From assembly GCA_039795165.1 (NCBI GenBank), contig JBDKER010000004.1:124001-188000 (forward strand): a stretch of DNA of 64,000 bases. Reading direction: 5' to 3'. This document shows, in pieces, positions 34,027 through 42,495 of the stretch. A model generated the notes under the pieces. It saw only the letters and a program-made list of their open reading frames with translations, had not been told where the DNA came from and made no database searches. Source of the stretch: V1-33 sp039795165. Lineage in GTDB: Bacteria > Verrucomicrobiota > Verrucomicrobiia > Verrucomicrobiales > V1-33. Position 1 is the stretch's first letter. Each line of letters opens with the position of its first letter. A program made the translations under genes and the position numbers.

Positions 34027-36750
34027 TCAGGGAAGCGAGGCACGCACCCTCCAGAACGGGCGGGTGGAACCGGCCGGCGTGAGCAGATCGAGTTCGCTGC
34101 CCGTGCCCGGCGCGGCCGGGCCTTCGCTTTGCCACGTGCCGAGGTCATCCGATCCTTCGAGCTGGTAGAGTCTTCCGATTGCGGAGGGAATGCGCAGGCG
34201 CAGCCGTGCTTCTGGAGCGGCGGCGGGATCGCAGCGCGGGTGGCTGCTGCGGTTGGCGGGGTGGGTACCCCATGCGTATTCAGCGGCGTTGGGAAACGTG
34301 TCGCCATCGTCGTCGGCAGCCGCGTTGGGGGTTGCGAAATCGAGGCCGTGCTGCCGTTCCCATGCGTCCGGCAAGCCATCGCCATCAAGGTCTTCAGCGG
34401 GCACGTCGAGGATCACGCGGGCACCCGGAACGGCCTCGGCGATCAGTTCGCAGTCGAAGCTCGCATCATTGCTGACATTGAGATTCTGATGGAGTTCGAC
34501 GGCGAGGACATTGCTGCCGTCGCGGAGGGCAGCGAACGCTTCCGCTGGAAGGCTGTACTCAAAGTAGCGCGCTTCGTCGCTTCCTTCCACGGGCAGCGTG
34601 GCCCCTGCATCGAAGGCAGCTCCCGCGCTGAGATTGTCGCGCGCGATTTCCACCCCGTTGAGGTAGACGGCCGCTCCGTCGTCGCGCAGGAGGCGCAGCC
34701 GCAGCGAACGGATCATCGATTTCGGCACTGGCAGCGTGAAAGTGCGGCGGAAGTAGGTGGTGACCGGTGGCGTTCCGAGCAGGTAGCTGAGCCGGGTCGT
34801 TTCGGGACGGTCATCAAGCGTATTGTCGTCGCCGTAGCCGATTTCCGCGGCTCCGCTGGGCCATGAGGCATCGGCAAAGCCCGGCTGAATCCATGCCGTG
34901 CCCTGGTCGCTGCCATCGTCGAGGTATTTCCATGTGGCACCAGCCGGCACCAGCCGCAGCGCCGCCAGGGCATCGCTGCCATCGCTGATCCGGTACACGA
35001 AGGAATCGGTTCCGGAAAACCCCGGGTCCGGCGTGTAGCTGAAGCTGCCATCGGGTTCGAGATCGAGCAGACCACGCGCGGGCGGGATGGCCACGGTGGC
35101 TGTCAGCGTGCTGGAATCGACATCACGGTCGTTGGCGAGCAGACCAGTGAGGCCCCGCTCGCGGGACATGCGGAGGTTGAAGCTCAGATCCGCGCGGTCG
35201 ATGACGGGTGGCGAAATGCTGAAGAAATCCGTGGTCGAGAACTGGTGGACTTCGACGGCGATGACATTTCTGCCTTCGAGGAGCAGGCCCGGCGGCACGG
35301 TGACCGGAAAGTAGCGGGTTTCGTCGGCATTGGGAATGCGCGACAGAGCGAGCGTGTTTGGACCGGCGTCCGCGGCGAGATTCTGGCGGGCCACTTCAAA
35401 GCCATTGAGGTAGACCGCGGCTCCGTCGTCACGCAGCAGTTCAAGGCTGATGCTGCGGGTGGCATTGACGCCGCTGACGTTGAATTCCCGGCGGAACCAT
35501 GCTGTCGGGTGCGCCGCTCCGGGCCGGATATTCGTCGCTTCGGGACGGTTTTCGGGCAATCCGGCGTCCCCGTAGCCGAGTTCCGCGGGGCCGGAGGGCC
35601 AGGCCGCATCGGTGAAGTTCCATGACTTCCATGAGCGTCCGGGATCAGTGCCGTTGTGCAGGTACTTCCAGACGGCTCCGGCGGCAATCAGTGGCTGTGT
35701 GGTCACGGATCCATCGGCAGCCACGTCGAGAAACGTGCCGGCCCGCACAAGGTAGCTGTCACCCACGGCCGACGGTGCGTCGTTGACCGGTCGCACGCGG
35801 ATATTCACCTGCGCTGGATTCGATGATGCCACCGGAGCGAGCGGCAGCGGGGCATGACCGCGGATGATGCCACTGATGCTGAAGGAAAGACTGGTAGCCG
35901 CATCGATGGCCACCGTGCCGCGGAAATTGATCTGCATTTCCAGACGCACGTCGCTTCCCGCCACCGTCAGGCGTCCATTGAAGGGCATCGGAATCGGCGG
36001 AAACTCGAGCGGCAGCGGAGTGGCCGGCAGCAGTTCGGCCAGCTGTTCTGTGCCTGTGATGAAGCCATCCCCACCGAAGGCAAACTGCGCTCCGTCGGCG
36101 TCGAAGGCACCGCCGGGCCGCACCGCTGTGACCGGACCCGCATCGGTCAGCGCCAGCGAAAGTGCATCCGCCGGAGCATCGAACTGAATCCCGGCAAGGC
36201 AGGTATTGATGATCGGCAGGCAGCCGACGCCCAGCTTGAGACGCACCGGATCGCGCAGGACACCGTCAAATCCCGTCACCCGGACGAGACTGAACGGGGC
36301 CGTGCCGGGAGCCACTTCCGCTGCCATCGTGCCGGTGACCGCCGAGGTCGTCGAATCACTGGAAACACTCGGCACCCCCTGAAAGGTCAGGCGCAGGGTC
36401 GCCCCAATCGTGAGCCGGGAATTGGCGGGATCGATCGTGAAGGCAGTCGGCGTCCGGTCTCCGAAAACGCGGTACGTAAAGGCATCGGGTCCGAAGAAAT
36501 CCGCTGCCGGGACGTAGCGGAACGAGCCATCGGGATTGAGCGTGACGCTCCCGTGCAGCGGAGCGCTCACCAGTCCCGCAGCCGGTGCCAGCGACGAACC
36601 CGCCGCATCATTCGCGGAAACACCCGCCGCAGCATTCACTTCGAGGGCTACATCTTCCGCAGTGGCATAGGTATCACCCACCGCCAAAGGAGGCTCGGCC
36701 GGCAGCGGCATGACCGGAATCAGCAGGAAAAGGACGGCAGCCGACTTCAT
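34027..36750 (-). CDS. Large exported multidomain protein with paired galactose-binding-like modules
   Basis: 907 aa with a signal peptide (MKSAAVLFLLIPVMPLPAE). It begins with a cadherin/tandem-95-type Ig-like repeat (DVALEVNAAAGVSANDAAGS, LNPDGSFRYVPAADFFGPDA) and has another at about residue 560 (LEPDGSFSYTPDPGFSGTDS). Two copies of a jelly-roll module, each with a WxxxxFxDAxWPSGxAExGYGD start and an ELLRDDGAAVYLNGFEVAR or similar centre, lie at about 360-510 and 610-760. The C-terminus carries a calcium-type repeat DLDGDGLPDAWERQHGLDFA. It is an adhesin or wall-associated protein with no catalytic residues seen. Confidence 0.78.
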   Translation of the reverse strand: MKSAAVLFLLIPVMPLPAEPPLAVGDTYATAEDVALEVNAAAGVSANDAAGSSLAPAAGLVSAPLHGSVTLNPDGSFRYVPAADFFGPDAFTYRVFGDRTPTAFTIDPANSRLTIGATLRLTFQGVPSVSSDSTTSAVTGTMAAEVAPGTAPFSLVRVTGFDGVLRDPVRLKLGVGCLPIINTCLAGIQFDAPADALSLALTDAGPVTAVRPGGAFDADGAQFAFGGDGFITGTEQLAELLPATPLPLEFPPIPMPFNGRLTVAGSDVRLEMQINFRGTVAIDAATSLSFSISGIIRGHAPLPLAPVASSNPAQVNIRVRPVNDAPSAVGDSYLVRAGTFLDVAADGSVTTQPLIAAGAVWKYLHNGTDPGRSWKSWNFTDAAWPSGPAELGYGDAGLPENRPEATNIRPGAAHPTAWFRREFNVSGVNATRSISLELLRDDGAAVYLNGFEVARQNLAADAGPNTLALSRIPNADETRYFPVTVPPGLLLEGRNVIAVEVHQFSTTDFFSISPPVIDRADLSFNLRMSRERGLTGLLANDRDVDSSTLTATVAIPPARGLLDLEPDGSFSYTPDPGFSGTDSFVYRISDGSDALAALRLVPAGATWKYLDDGSDQGTAWIQPGFADASWPSGAAEIGYGDDNTLDDRPETTRLSYLLGTPPVTTYFRRTFTLPVPKSMIRSLRLRLLRDDGAAVYLNGVEIARDNLSAGAAFDAGATLPVEGSDEARYFEYSLPAEAFAALRDGSNVLAVELHQNLNVSNDASFDCELIAEAVPGARVILDVPAEDLDGDGLPDAWERQHGLDFATPNAAADDDGDTFPNAAEYAWGTHPANRSSHPRCDPAAAPEARLRLRIPSAIGRLYQLEGSDDLGTWQSEGPAAPGTGSELDLLTPAGSTRPFWRVRASLP

Positions 36751-36849
36751 GTAGTCTTTTCATGCCTGACCGAGGCGGTGGCGTCAAGCTTCGTGCTCCC
36801 CCCCCGTGCGGGCACTTGCGGGAGTACGGTCCCGGCATCATGTTTGCTC

Positions 36850-37002
36850 GTGTCACGACAGGAAACCATCATTGCGGCCCTGCTGCTGAGCGCAGTGCTC
36901 GTCGGCGGAATTGTCAGGCTGATCCGGCGCCATGATTCTGGCGCTTCCATCGCTTCCGATGCCGCGCCCTTGCGGAGCGCTGAGGCTGTGTCTAGTCCGT
37001 AA
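36850..37002 (+). CDS. Possible small single-helix membrane protein
   Basis: A GTG at 36850 (or TTG at 36844) opens a 50-residue frame with one strong membrane helix (TIIAALLLSAVLVGGIVRLI) followed by Arg and a short Ser/Ala-rich tail. It ends 4 bp before the Minf_1886-like gene, which suggests coupling, but no good ribosome site is visible and the non-ATG start lowers the certainty. Confidence 0.4.
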   Translation: MSRQETIIAALLLSAVLVGGIVRLIRRHDSGASIASDAAPLRSAEAVSSP

Positions 37003-37006
37003 AGTG

Positions 37007-37396
37007 ATGAGCAAAACCCAGTTTGATCAGGCAGTGCAGCAGGCCACCGTCCGCGACCCCCGGTACGCGGCCGATGCCTATGCCTTCCTGCGCGATGCGC
37101 TCGACTTCACCATCCGGTCGCTTCAGAAGCGGAAGGTCAAGGTGGCTGGCCATGTGAGCGGTCCTCAACTGTGCGAGGGACTGCGGGAATATGCGATCCG
37201 GGAGTACGGCCCGATGGTTCCCACCATCCTCGAGGCGTGGGGAGTGAAGACGACCCGCGACATCGGCGAAATGGTGTTCAATCTCATTGATGCCGGCATC
37301 TTCAGCAAAAGCTCCAGCGACTGCGTCGACGACTTCGAGAATGTCTACACCTTCGAGGATGCCTTCGTGAAGCCGTTCCTGCCGAAGCAAGGCTGA
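37007..37396 (+). CDS. Verrucomicrobia/Planctomycetes-restricted protein (Minf_1886-like)
   Basis: 129 aa from the ATG at 37007. It matches the lineage-restricted family typified by Minf_1886: FDQAVQQATVRDPRYAADAY then FLRDALDF, CEGLREYAIREYGPMVPTIL, WGVKTTRDIGEMVFNLIDAG and SKSSSDCVDDFENVYTFEDA. The small helical protein has no known function. It is a useful marker that the window comes from the PVC group. Confidence 0.85.
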   Translation: MSKTQFDQAVQQATVRDPRYAADAYAFLRDALDFTIRSLQKRKVKVAGHVSGPQLCEGLREYAIREYGPMVPTILEAWGVKTTRDIGEMVFNLIDAGIFSKSSSDCVDDFENVYTFEDAFVKPFLPKQG

Positions 37397-37415
37397 GGCA
37401 TGCCCCGCTTTGCGC

Positions 37416-38486
37416 TCATCGTGGCGCGGGCACGGCCGCGGGTTGTTTCCATGCACCAGTGAGGGCTTCCTCCTTTGGCCAGTAGAGGCGCAGGCTCATC
37501 CAGAAGGGTGCGGCCGGGGCGGGCAGCCAATTGGCTTCGCGGTCCTTCCCGGGGGATTCGTGCTGGATGTGCAGAGTGATGCCGCCGTCGTCGTCCCTGA
37601 GAAGACCGGGCAGCATGTGGGAATTGATGAGGTAGCGGTTCAGGGAATTGGCCGAGAGCAGGCTCGAGGGCAGTTCGTAGAGCGTGAGTGACCAGAAGGA
37701 ATTGACAGGAGGCAACTGACCGGGAGCGAAGCGCAGCGTGTAGCGTCCATCGGCACCTTTGAGTTTCGCGCCATTGGCATCCGTGAAGTAAGTCGGGTAG
37801 ATCGCTTCTTCGCGGCTGTTTCCGTAAATGCCGAGCACGGCGGCGGTCATCCGGTAGAGGTAGTTATTCTTCAGGAATTCCCGTGTTCCGAAAACCTGTC
37901 CGCTGGTCAGCTTGCCGGCCGTCTGAATTTCCTTCACCTTGCCGAGATCATCGGGCTGGAACAACTGGGTGCGGATAAGCCCCCAGGCAAAGGAAGTCTC
38001 GCAGTGGAAAAGCTTGGTGATGCCTTTTGGTTTCGTCCCATGCCATCCCGTGCCCTTGATGAGAAAGTGACCGCCCGCATTACCGATCGTCAGGCTTCCG
38101 ATGTAGGCGAAATTGTGAGTGTAGGCGTCGATCAGCTGAACCGAGAAATAGCGCTCGGCCGGCATGGCAGGCACCGTGATGACAATCGGTTCCGCCCGCA
38201 GGTCTATGCCGATAAATGAATAAGGCGTGTCCGAGTTAGGCGTCTGGATGGCCTTGTCCTCCGGAGTGAAGACGCGCGGGGTATTGGTCAGGTGGTTCCA
38301 GGGGGCCTTGTACTCGGGGCTTCCCGTATCCACAAAGTAGGAATAATGGACCCGGTAGTTGCCCACGAGCGGAAATCCGTAGATGACCGCTTCCTTCGCA
38401 ATGGCGCGGGCTTCATCAGCAGTGATGGCACCGTGCGAGATCTGGACGGCAGCCATCAGGCCAAGGATGAAGGGAATGAGTTTCAT
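37416..38486 (-). CDS. Exported DUF1254/DUF1214 domain protein
   Basis: 356 aa from the ATG at 38486, opening a signal peptide (MKLIPFILGLMAAVQISHGA). Domain DUF1254 (about residues 45-170) includes EAVIYGFPLVGNYRVHYSYF, NTPRVFTPEDKAIQTPNSDT and ERYFSVQLIDAYTHNFAYIG; DUF1214 (about 250-345) includes RYTLRFAPGQLPPVNSFWSL then TLYELPSSLLSANSLNRYLI. These domains occur together in many bacteria and Chlorella viruses; the biochemical role is not established. The longer reading frame upstream lacks a signal peptide and is not used. Confidence 0.87.
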   Translation of the reverse strand: MKLIPFILGLMAAVQISHGAITADEARAIAKEAVIYGFPLVGNYRVHYSYFVDTGSPEYKAPWNHLTNTPRVFTPEDKAIQTPNSDTPYSFIGIDLRAEPIVITVPAMPAERYFSVQLIDAYTHNFAYIGSLTIGNAGGHFLIKGTGWHGTKPKGITKLFHCETSFAWGLIRTQLFQPDDLGKVKEIQTAGKLTSGQVFGTREFLKNNYLYRMTAAVLGIYGNSREEAIYPTYFTDANGAKLKGADGRYTLRFAPGQLPPVNSFWSLTLYELPSSLLSANSLNRYLINSHMLPGLLRDDDGGITLHIQHESPGKDREANWLPAPAAPFWMSLRLYWPKEEALTGAWKQPAAVPAPR

Positions 38487-38595
38487 GACAGATAAAGATA
38501 TGAGACGCTCACCAGTGGAGCCGCCGCCGACCCTGGGCAAACCTGCCTTTCCTATCATGATTTTTCACCGCAAGTCCCGCGCCGTTCCTGCGGAG

Positions 38596-38637
38596 AAAAA
38601 AAGGCGGCCGCCCCTGACGAATGCAGAGACGGCCGCC
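38596..38637 (-). terminator. Strong intrinsic terminator
   Basis: On the minus strand GGCGGCCG and CGGCCGCC form a perfect 8-bp stem followed directly by seven T. It ends transcripts coming from the DUF1549/1553 gene, or from the structured region just before it. Confidence 0.85.
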
Positions 38638-38760
38638 GGACCACTACCAGAAAGGCTGCCTTACGCAGCCATCTGGGGAATACTGGATCCCGTTAGCTTC
38701 CGCAATGATACCTTGGTTTACGGAAGCTTGGCTGACCGCTTCCGCTTGAACCGGGTCACC
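38638..38760 (-). ncRNA. Possible structured RNA or 3' UTR between the DUF1549/1553 stop and a terminator
   Basis: In 123 nt the minus strand holds a perfect 8-bp inverted repeat (CGGAAGCT/AGCTTCCG at 38721-38728 and 38695-38702), an alternative GGAAGC hairpin with 38738-38743, and a GGCTGC-GTAAG-GCAGCC hairpin (38654-38670), before the terminator stem. A 45-codon ORF starting with ATG inside the end of the upstream gene also runs through it but resembles no protein. A structured 3' region or small RNA is a better, unproven, explanation. The tRNA-like domain of tmRNA is absent. Confidence 0.35.
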
Positions 38761-40953
38761 TCACCGGCGCAGCAGGAATTCCTTCGCATTGAGGAGCGAC
38801 CATGCGAGGTCCTCAAGGGCGACGCGGCGGGAGGCACTGTCCGCGAGCAGCGGCACGAACCGCGCGGATTCGGCATCGGACGGAGGACGGCTCAGGAAAC
38901 GCCAGAAAAGGTCGTCAACCATGCCCGCTGGGTCCGCACCGTCGCGGAGCAGCTGGGCGAGGCGGTTGTCTTCATGGCTGAGCAACCGGGTGACGAGCGG
39001 CCCGCTGGTGAGGGTGAAGACCTGGGCGAGCGAGCTTTCGGTGGTGCGCTCGCAATCGCAGGACGTCGCGCGTGGCGGCTTCCCGAATTCCTTGAGGAAG
39101 GCTTCCGTGGCGTCGCTGCGTTTCGATTTCGTGATGAAGCGGGCACCGGGAATGCCGATGGCCCGGGCGTTTTCCGGGAAGTTGCGCATGGCCAGCGGCA
39201 CGCCGAGCGCAAGGTGACTGGCGTCGAGCAGGACTTCGGCCGGCAGCCGCCGGATGAGGGCGTGGGCGAAGCCGTGGATCTCCGGGGCATTGCCCGCAGC
39301 CGGTTCCGCGGACAGCTGATACGTACGCGACGCACAGAGGAAGCGCAGGAATGGCCGGAGCCGGAAGCCGCCCCGCACGAATTCCGCCGCCAGTTCTTCG
39401 AGGAGGGCAGGGTGCGACGCAGGATTTGTCATGCGGAAATCATCGACTGGATCGACGAGCCCGCGGCCGAAGAGAGCGGCCCATGCGCGGTTGACCTGCA
39501 CTTTCGCAAAGAGCGGATGCTGCGGGGAAGTCAGCCAGTCAGCGAGGGCGGCGAGCCGATCCGGTCCGGTGCTGGTCGGTTCGCCGCCGAGCATGGCGGG
39601 AAGGGGCGACGAATCGTTGCGGGGATCGCGCAGATCCCGTGGCCCGCGGAAACTGATGACCTGTTCGCCGACGAACTCCATGCGGTCGTTCTCGTCGCGT
39701 CGCCGATTGCTGAGGATATCGTATCCAATCCCATCGAAGATGGCCGCAAATCGGTAGTAATCGTCCTGCGTCCAGCGTTCGAAGGGATGATTGTGGCAGC
39801 GGGCACAGCCGATGCGGGTTCCCAGAAAAACCTGGGCGGTCGCTTCCGCCCGCAGCGGAGCGTCGCGCAGCACGCGCCAGTAATTGGCAGCCGGCTTCTG
39901 ATAGGAGCTGCCTTCCGTCGTGAGCAGGGCCCGCACGAGCTGGTCGGCGGGCACATCGCGTTCCATGGCATCGCGCAGCCAGCGGTGCATCGCAGTGGCA
40001 CCGGTGACATCCATGACCCGTTCTTCGAGCCGCAGGAGGTCCGCCCATTTGAGAGCCCACCAGTCGGCAAACGCCGACGTCGCCAGCAGTTCATCGACAA
40101 GCCGGGCGCGCTTTGCCGGATCGCGGTCCGCAAGAAATCGTCTGGCAAGGGCGGCATCGGGCAGTTGGCCCGTGAGATCGAAAGACACCCGGCGCAGAAA
40201 GGTTGTGTCGTCGCAGAGCGCCGAGGGAGCGGTCTGCAGTTCCCGGAGCCGCCGGAAGATATGAGTATCGATGAAATTGTGTTCCGGAGTGTCCGGGAAA
40301 GTGAAGCCGGGCCGGGCGGGCAGGAAGGCGACGGGGACGGCCTGCTGGAGGTTCTCGAAGCGGACAATGACATTGGTCTCCCCATGCTTGCGGGCCTGCA
40401 CCACGCCGCTGCGGGACACCGTGGCGATCAGATTCGACAGTTCGTAGACAGAACTGCCCGTGACATCGCGGCTGCTGCCATCGGAGAAGGTTGCGGTCGC
40501 CTGCAGCTGGACCCCGCTGACCGGATCCACCGCGAGCTGCGCCGAGGCGGTCACGCGCAGCCCCGTCAGCACCGGGGCATCGGACGGGTCGTCCGGGGCT
40601 CCAGCCTGAATCCACGATGCAAGGAGCCGGAAATCGTCGCTGTCCGGCGGCAGCCGCAGGCCGCCTTCATGTTCGGTCAGTTCCGCGGGCTTGCGGAGCA
40701 ACTGACTGCGCAGGGGTTCCGCGGTGTTGAGCCGCGAGCTGCTGCGGTTCCGGGTAATTGTGGCGAAATCCTGCGCTGGATTTTCGCCCCGCAGGGAAAG
40801 CCGGAGATTGCCTTTGCCGCTGGCACTGCCGTGACATGCTCCGGTATTGCAGCCGGAGCGGCTGAACAACGGCATGATCTCATGGCGGAACGACGGAGCC
40901 GCCGACGCAGTCCCGCAGGCCGTCAGAATCGTGAGCATCAGATGCAGTCGCAT
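38761..40953 (-). CDS. DUF1549/DUF1553 protein with bacterial Ig-like domain (planctomycete cytochrome C-type)
   Basis: 730 aa with a signal peptide (MRLHLMLTILTACGTASAAP). N-terminal PSD1-like motif RSGCNTGACHGSASGKGNL (a CX4CHG variant rather than CxxCH) at about residues 32-50. A BIG2-type Ig domain occupies about 125-210 (LTGLRVTASAQLAVDPVSGV). DUF1549 follows (IDTHIFRRLRELQTAPSALC, FDLTGQLPDAALARRFLADR), then DUF1553 (VNRAWAALFGRGLVDPVDDF, FRLRPFLRFLCASRTYQLS). Such genes normally precede a DUF1501 gene; that partner is absent here. The function is unknown, but haem-linked redox chemistry on polymers has been proposed for the family. Confidence 0.87.
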   Translation of the reverse strand: MRLHLMLTILTACGTASAAPSFRHEIMPLFSRSGCNTGACHGSASGKGNLRLSLRGENPAQDFATITRNRSSSRLNTAEPLRSQLLRKPAELTEHEGGLRLPPDSDDFRLLASWIQAGAPDDPSDAPVLTGLRVTASAQLAVDPVSGVQLQATATFSDGSSRDVTGSSVYELSNLIATVSRSGVVQARKHGETNVIVRFENLQQAVPVAFLPARPGFTFPDTPEHNFIDTHIFRRLRELQTAPSALCDDTTFLRRVSFDLTGQLPDAALARRFLADRDPAKRARLVDELLATSAFADWWALKWADLLRLEERVMDVTGATAMHRWLRDAMERDVPADQLVRALLTTEGSSYQKPAANYWRVLRDAPLRAEATAQVFLGTRIGCARCHNHPFERWTQDDYYRFAAIFDGIGYDILSNRRRDENDRMEFVGEQVISFRGPRDLRDPRNDSSPLPAMLGGEPTSTGPDRLAALADWLTSPQHPLFAKVQVNRAWAALFGRGLVDPVDDFRMTNPASHPALLEELAAEFVRGGFRLRPFLRFLCASRTYQLSAEPAAGNAPEIHGFAHALIRRLPAEVLLDASHLALGVPLAMRNFPENARAIGIPGARFITKSKRSDATEAFLKEFGKPPRATSCDCERTTESSLAQVFTLTSGPLVTRLLSHEDNRLAQLLRDGADPAGMVDDLFWRFLSRPPSDAESARFVPLLADSASRRVALEDLAWSLLNAKEFLLRR

Positions 40954-41051
40954 GGCAATGGCTTCATGCGTAGCGCAGTCCGCAGCTTCTGCCCGGGCGC
41001 ATTCGCGGGAAATCCCTGGCGGTGCGGCCTGCTTCCCGTAACATCACGGAC

Positions 41052-41675
41052 ATGAAGTGGATTGCTGCTCTCGTTTCCCTGATGCTGTCGGCAGTCCTCC
41101 CGGCAGAAAGTCACGACGGTCCCGGTCTCGTCACGGCAGCCAGGACTCAGGTCGGAAAGACTGTCCGCTACGACCCGGCCTACGTGCCTCTCAAATACCC
41201 AGGCGGCGATGTACCGGCTGACCGCGGCGTCTGCACAGACGTTCTCATCCGCGCCATGCGCTCGGCATGGAAGATGGATCTCCAGCAGATCGTGCACGAG
41301 GACATGGCGCGGAACTTCTCTGCGTACCCGAAGCTCTGGGGCCTGCGCAAAACGGACCGCAGCATCGATCACCGCCGCGTCCCGAATCTCGCCACCTGCT
41401 TCCGCCGCAGAGGCTGGAACCTTCCCGTCACGAAATCCCCGGATGATTACCGCCCCGGCGACATCGTCACCTGCACCGTGCCACCGAACCTGCCGCATGT
41501 CATGATCGTGAGCGACCGCAGCAGCCCGGATGGTCATCCCCTCGTGCTCCACAATATCGGAGCCGGCACCCGCGAAGAAGACTGCCTCTTCCGCTTCCTC
41601 CTCACCGGCCACTACCGCAGACCCGAATCTTCCGGCGGAAAACCCGCCGCCGTTGCGCCGCGTCCGGCACCCTGA
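41052..41675 (+). CDS. Exported DUF1287 family protein (NlpC/P60-like fold)
   Basis: 207 aa from the ATG at 41052 with a signal peptide (MKWIAALVSLMLSAVLPAES). DUF1287 motifs are clear: AARTQVGKTVRYDPAYVPLK, YPGGDVPADRGVCTDVLIRA with the nucleophile-position Cys, and LPHVMIVSDRSSPDG then HNIGAGTREED with the His. The arrangement matches a papain-like peptidoglycan endopeptidase fold, so a wall-remodelling role is likely. It starts about 100 bp from the divergent DUF1549/1553 gene and converges with the Rrf2 gene. Confidence 0.87.
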   Translation: MKWIAALVSLMLSAVLPAESHDGPGLVTAARTQVGKTVRYDPAYVPLKYPGGDVPADRGVCTDVLIRAMRSAWKMDLQQIVHEDMARNFSAYPKLWGLRKTDRSIDHRRVPNLATCFRRRGWNLPVTKSPDDYRPGDIVTCTVPPNLPHVMIVSDRSSPDGHPLVLHNIGAGTREEDCLFRFLLTGHYRRPESSGGKPAAVAPRPAP

Positions 41676-41697
41676 TTTCCCGCCGAATCCTGCTTTC

Positions 41698-42285
41698 TCA
41701 AGTCTCCGGCTGCGCTGCGCCAAGATTGCGCAAGAGTCCAGCAAGGAAGCCATCATCGGGATCCGCATGCTTTGGCCGCGCTGGTGGCTGCCGCTTCGCT
41801 TTGGCCGCAGGCTTCGGTGCGGGAGCAGACTGCGGCACGAGACCATCGCGTTCCATCTTGCGGATCGTCACCGTGACCACATCCCCGAGCGAGTAGCGGT
41901 CAAGAATTCCGGCAATCGCATTGCGCACGTCGATCATGAGCATGCGCAGTCCGCAGTGGTCCGGATCCGGACAGGTGCAGGCTTCATAGGCCGTCTCGCT
42001 GGCACAGCCGATCGGAGCCAGCTTGCCATCAAGAAACCGCACGAGTTCCCCCATCTTCACCTTTGCCGGATCACAGATCAGCCTCGCCCCGCCCGCCTTG
42101 CCTCGGATGCCTTCCACGTATCCTTCCGACTTGAGATCCGCGAGAATGTTCTCCAGAAACTTCGCCGGAATCCGCTCGCCCTCCGCCAGCCTCGACACGC
42201 TCACAATCGGCGTCCCCAGCCGGGAAGCCACCCCCAGCCGGATCAGCGTGCGCAATGCATACTCCCCGCGTTTAGTGAGCTTCAT
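41698..42285 (-). CDS. Rrf2 family transcriptional regulator
   Basis: 195 aa from the ATG at 42285 (MKLTKRGEYALRTLIRLGVA), the standard Rrf2 start; the 73-residue upstream extension is not used. The winged helix includes SVSRLAEGERIPAKFLENIL and GYVEGIRGKAGGARL. A Cys cluster (IGCASETAYEACTCPDPDHC) lies where IscR/NsrR/CymR carry their iron-sulfur or sensory Cys, so a redox, NO or Fe-S signal is likely. A Lys/Ala/Pro-rich tail of about 50 residues is unusual for the family. No target operon can be named. Confidence 0.88.
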   Translation of the reverse strand: MKLTKRGEYALRTLIRLGVASRLGTPIVSVSRLAEGERIPAKFLENILADLKSEGYVEGIRGKAGGARLICDPAKVKMGELVRFLDGKLAPIGCASETAYEACTCPDPDHCGLRMLMIDVRNAIAGILDRYSLGDVVTVTIRKMERDGLVPQSAPAPKPAAKAKRQPPARPKHADPDDGFLAGLLRNLGAAQPET

Positions 42286-42495
42286 AATAGCTACGGTAGC
42301 CGATTGATCCAAACGATGCAAATGATGATTGAAACGACCGGAAACGCGGTGGCCGTGCTTCCGCGTTTTAATGGGCACATCGGCTGGGAAATCCATGCTG
42401 CCAAATGAATGGGCATCTCCATGGAGATGGTTGAGAAACCGAAAATGGTGCGGGCCGCTGTTGCCGACAAAGAGCCGCACGGGCAGCATGACCGC

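Noticed and set aside
38596..38760. tmRNA
   Set aside because: A GCTGCGTAAGGCAGC hairpin places a stop codon in a loop as in tmRNA, but the tRNA-like domain, TTCRANTCC arm and CCA end are missing.
38383..41055. 890-residue plus-strand reading frame
   Set aside because: Antisense shadow of the DUF1549/1553 gene; the real motifs are on the minus strand.
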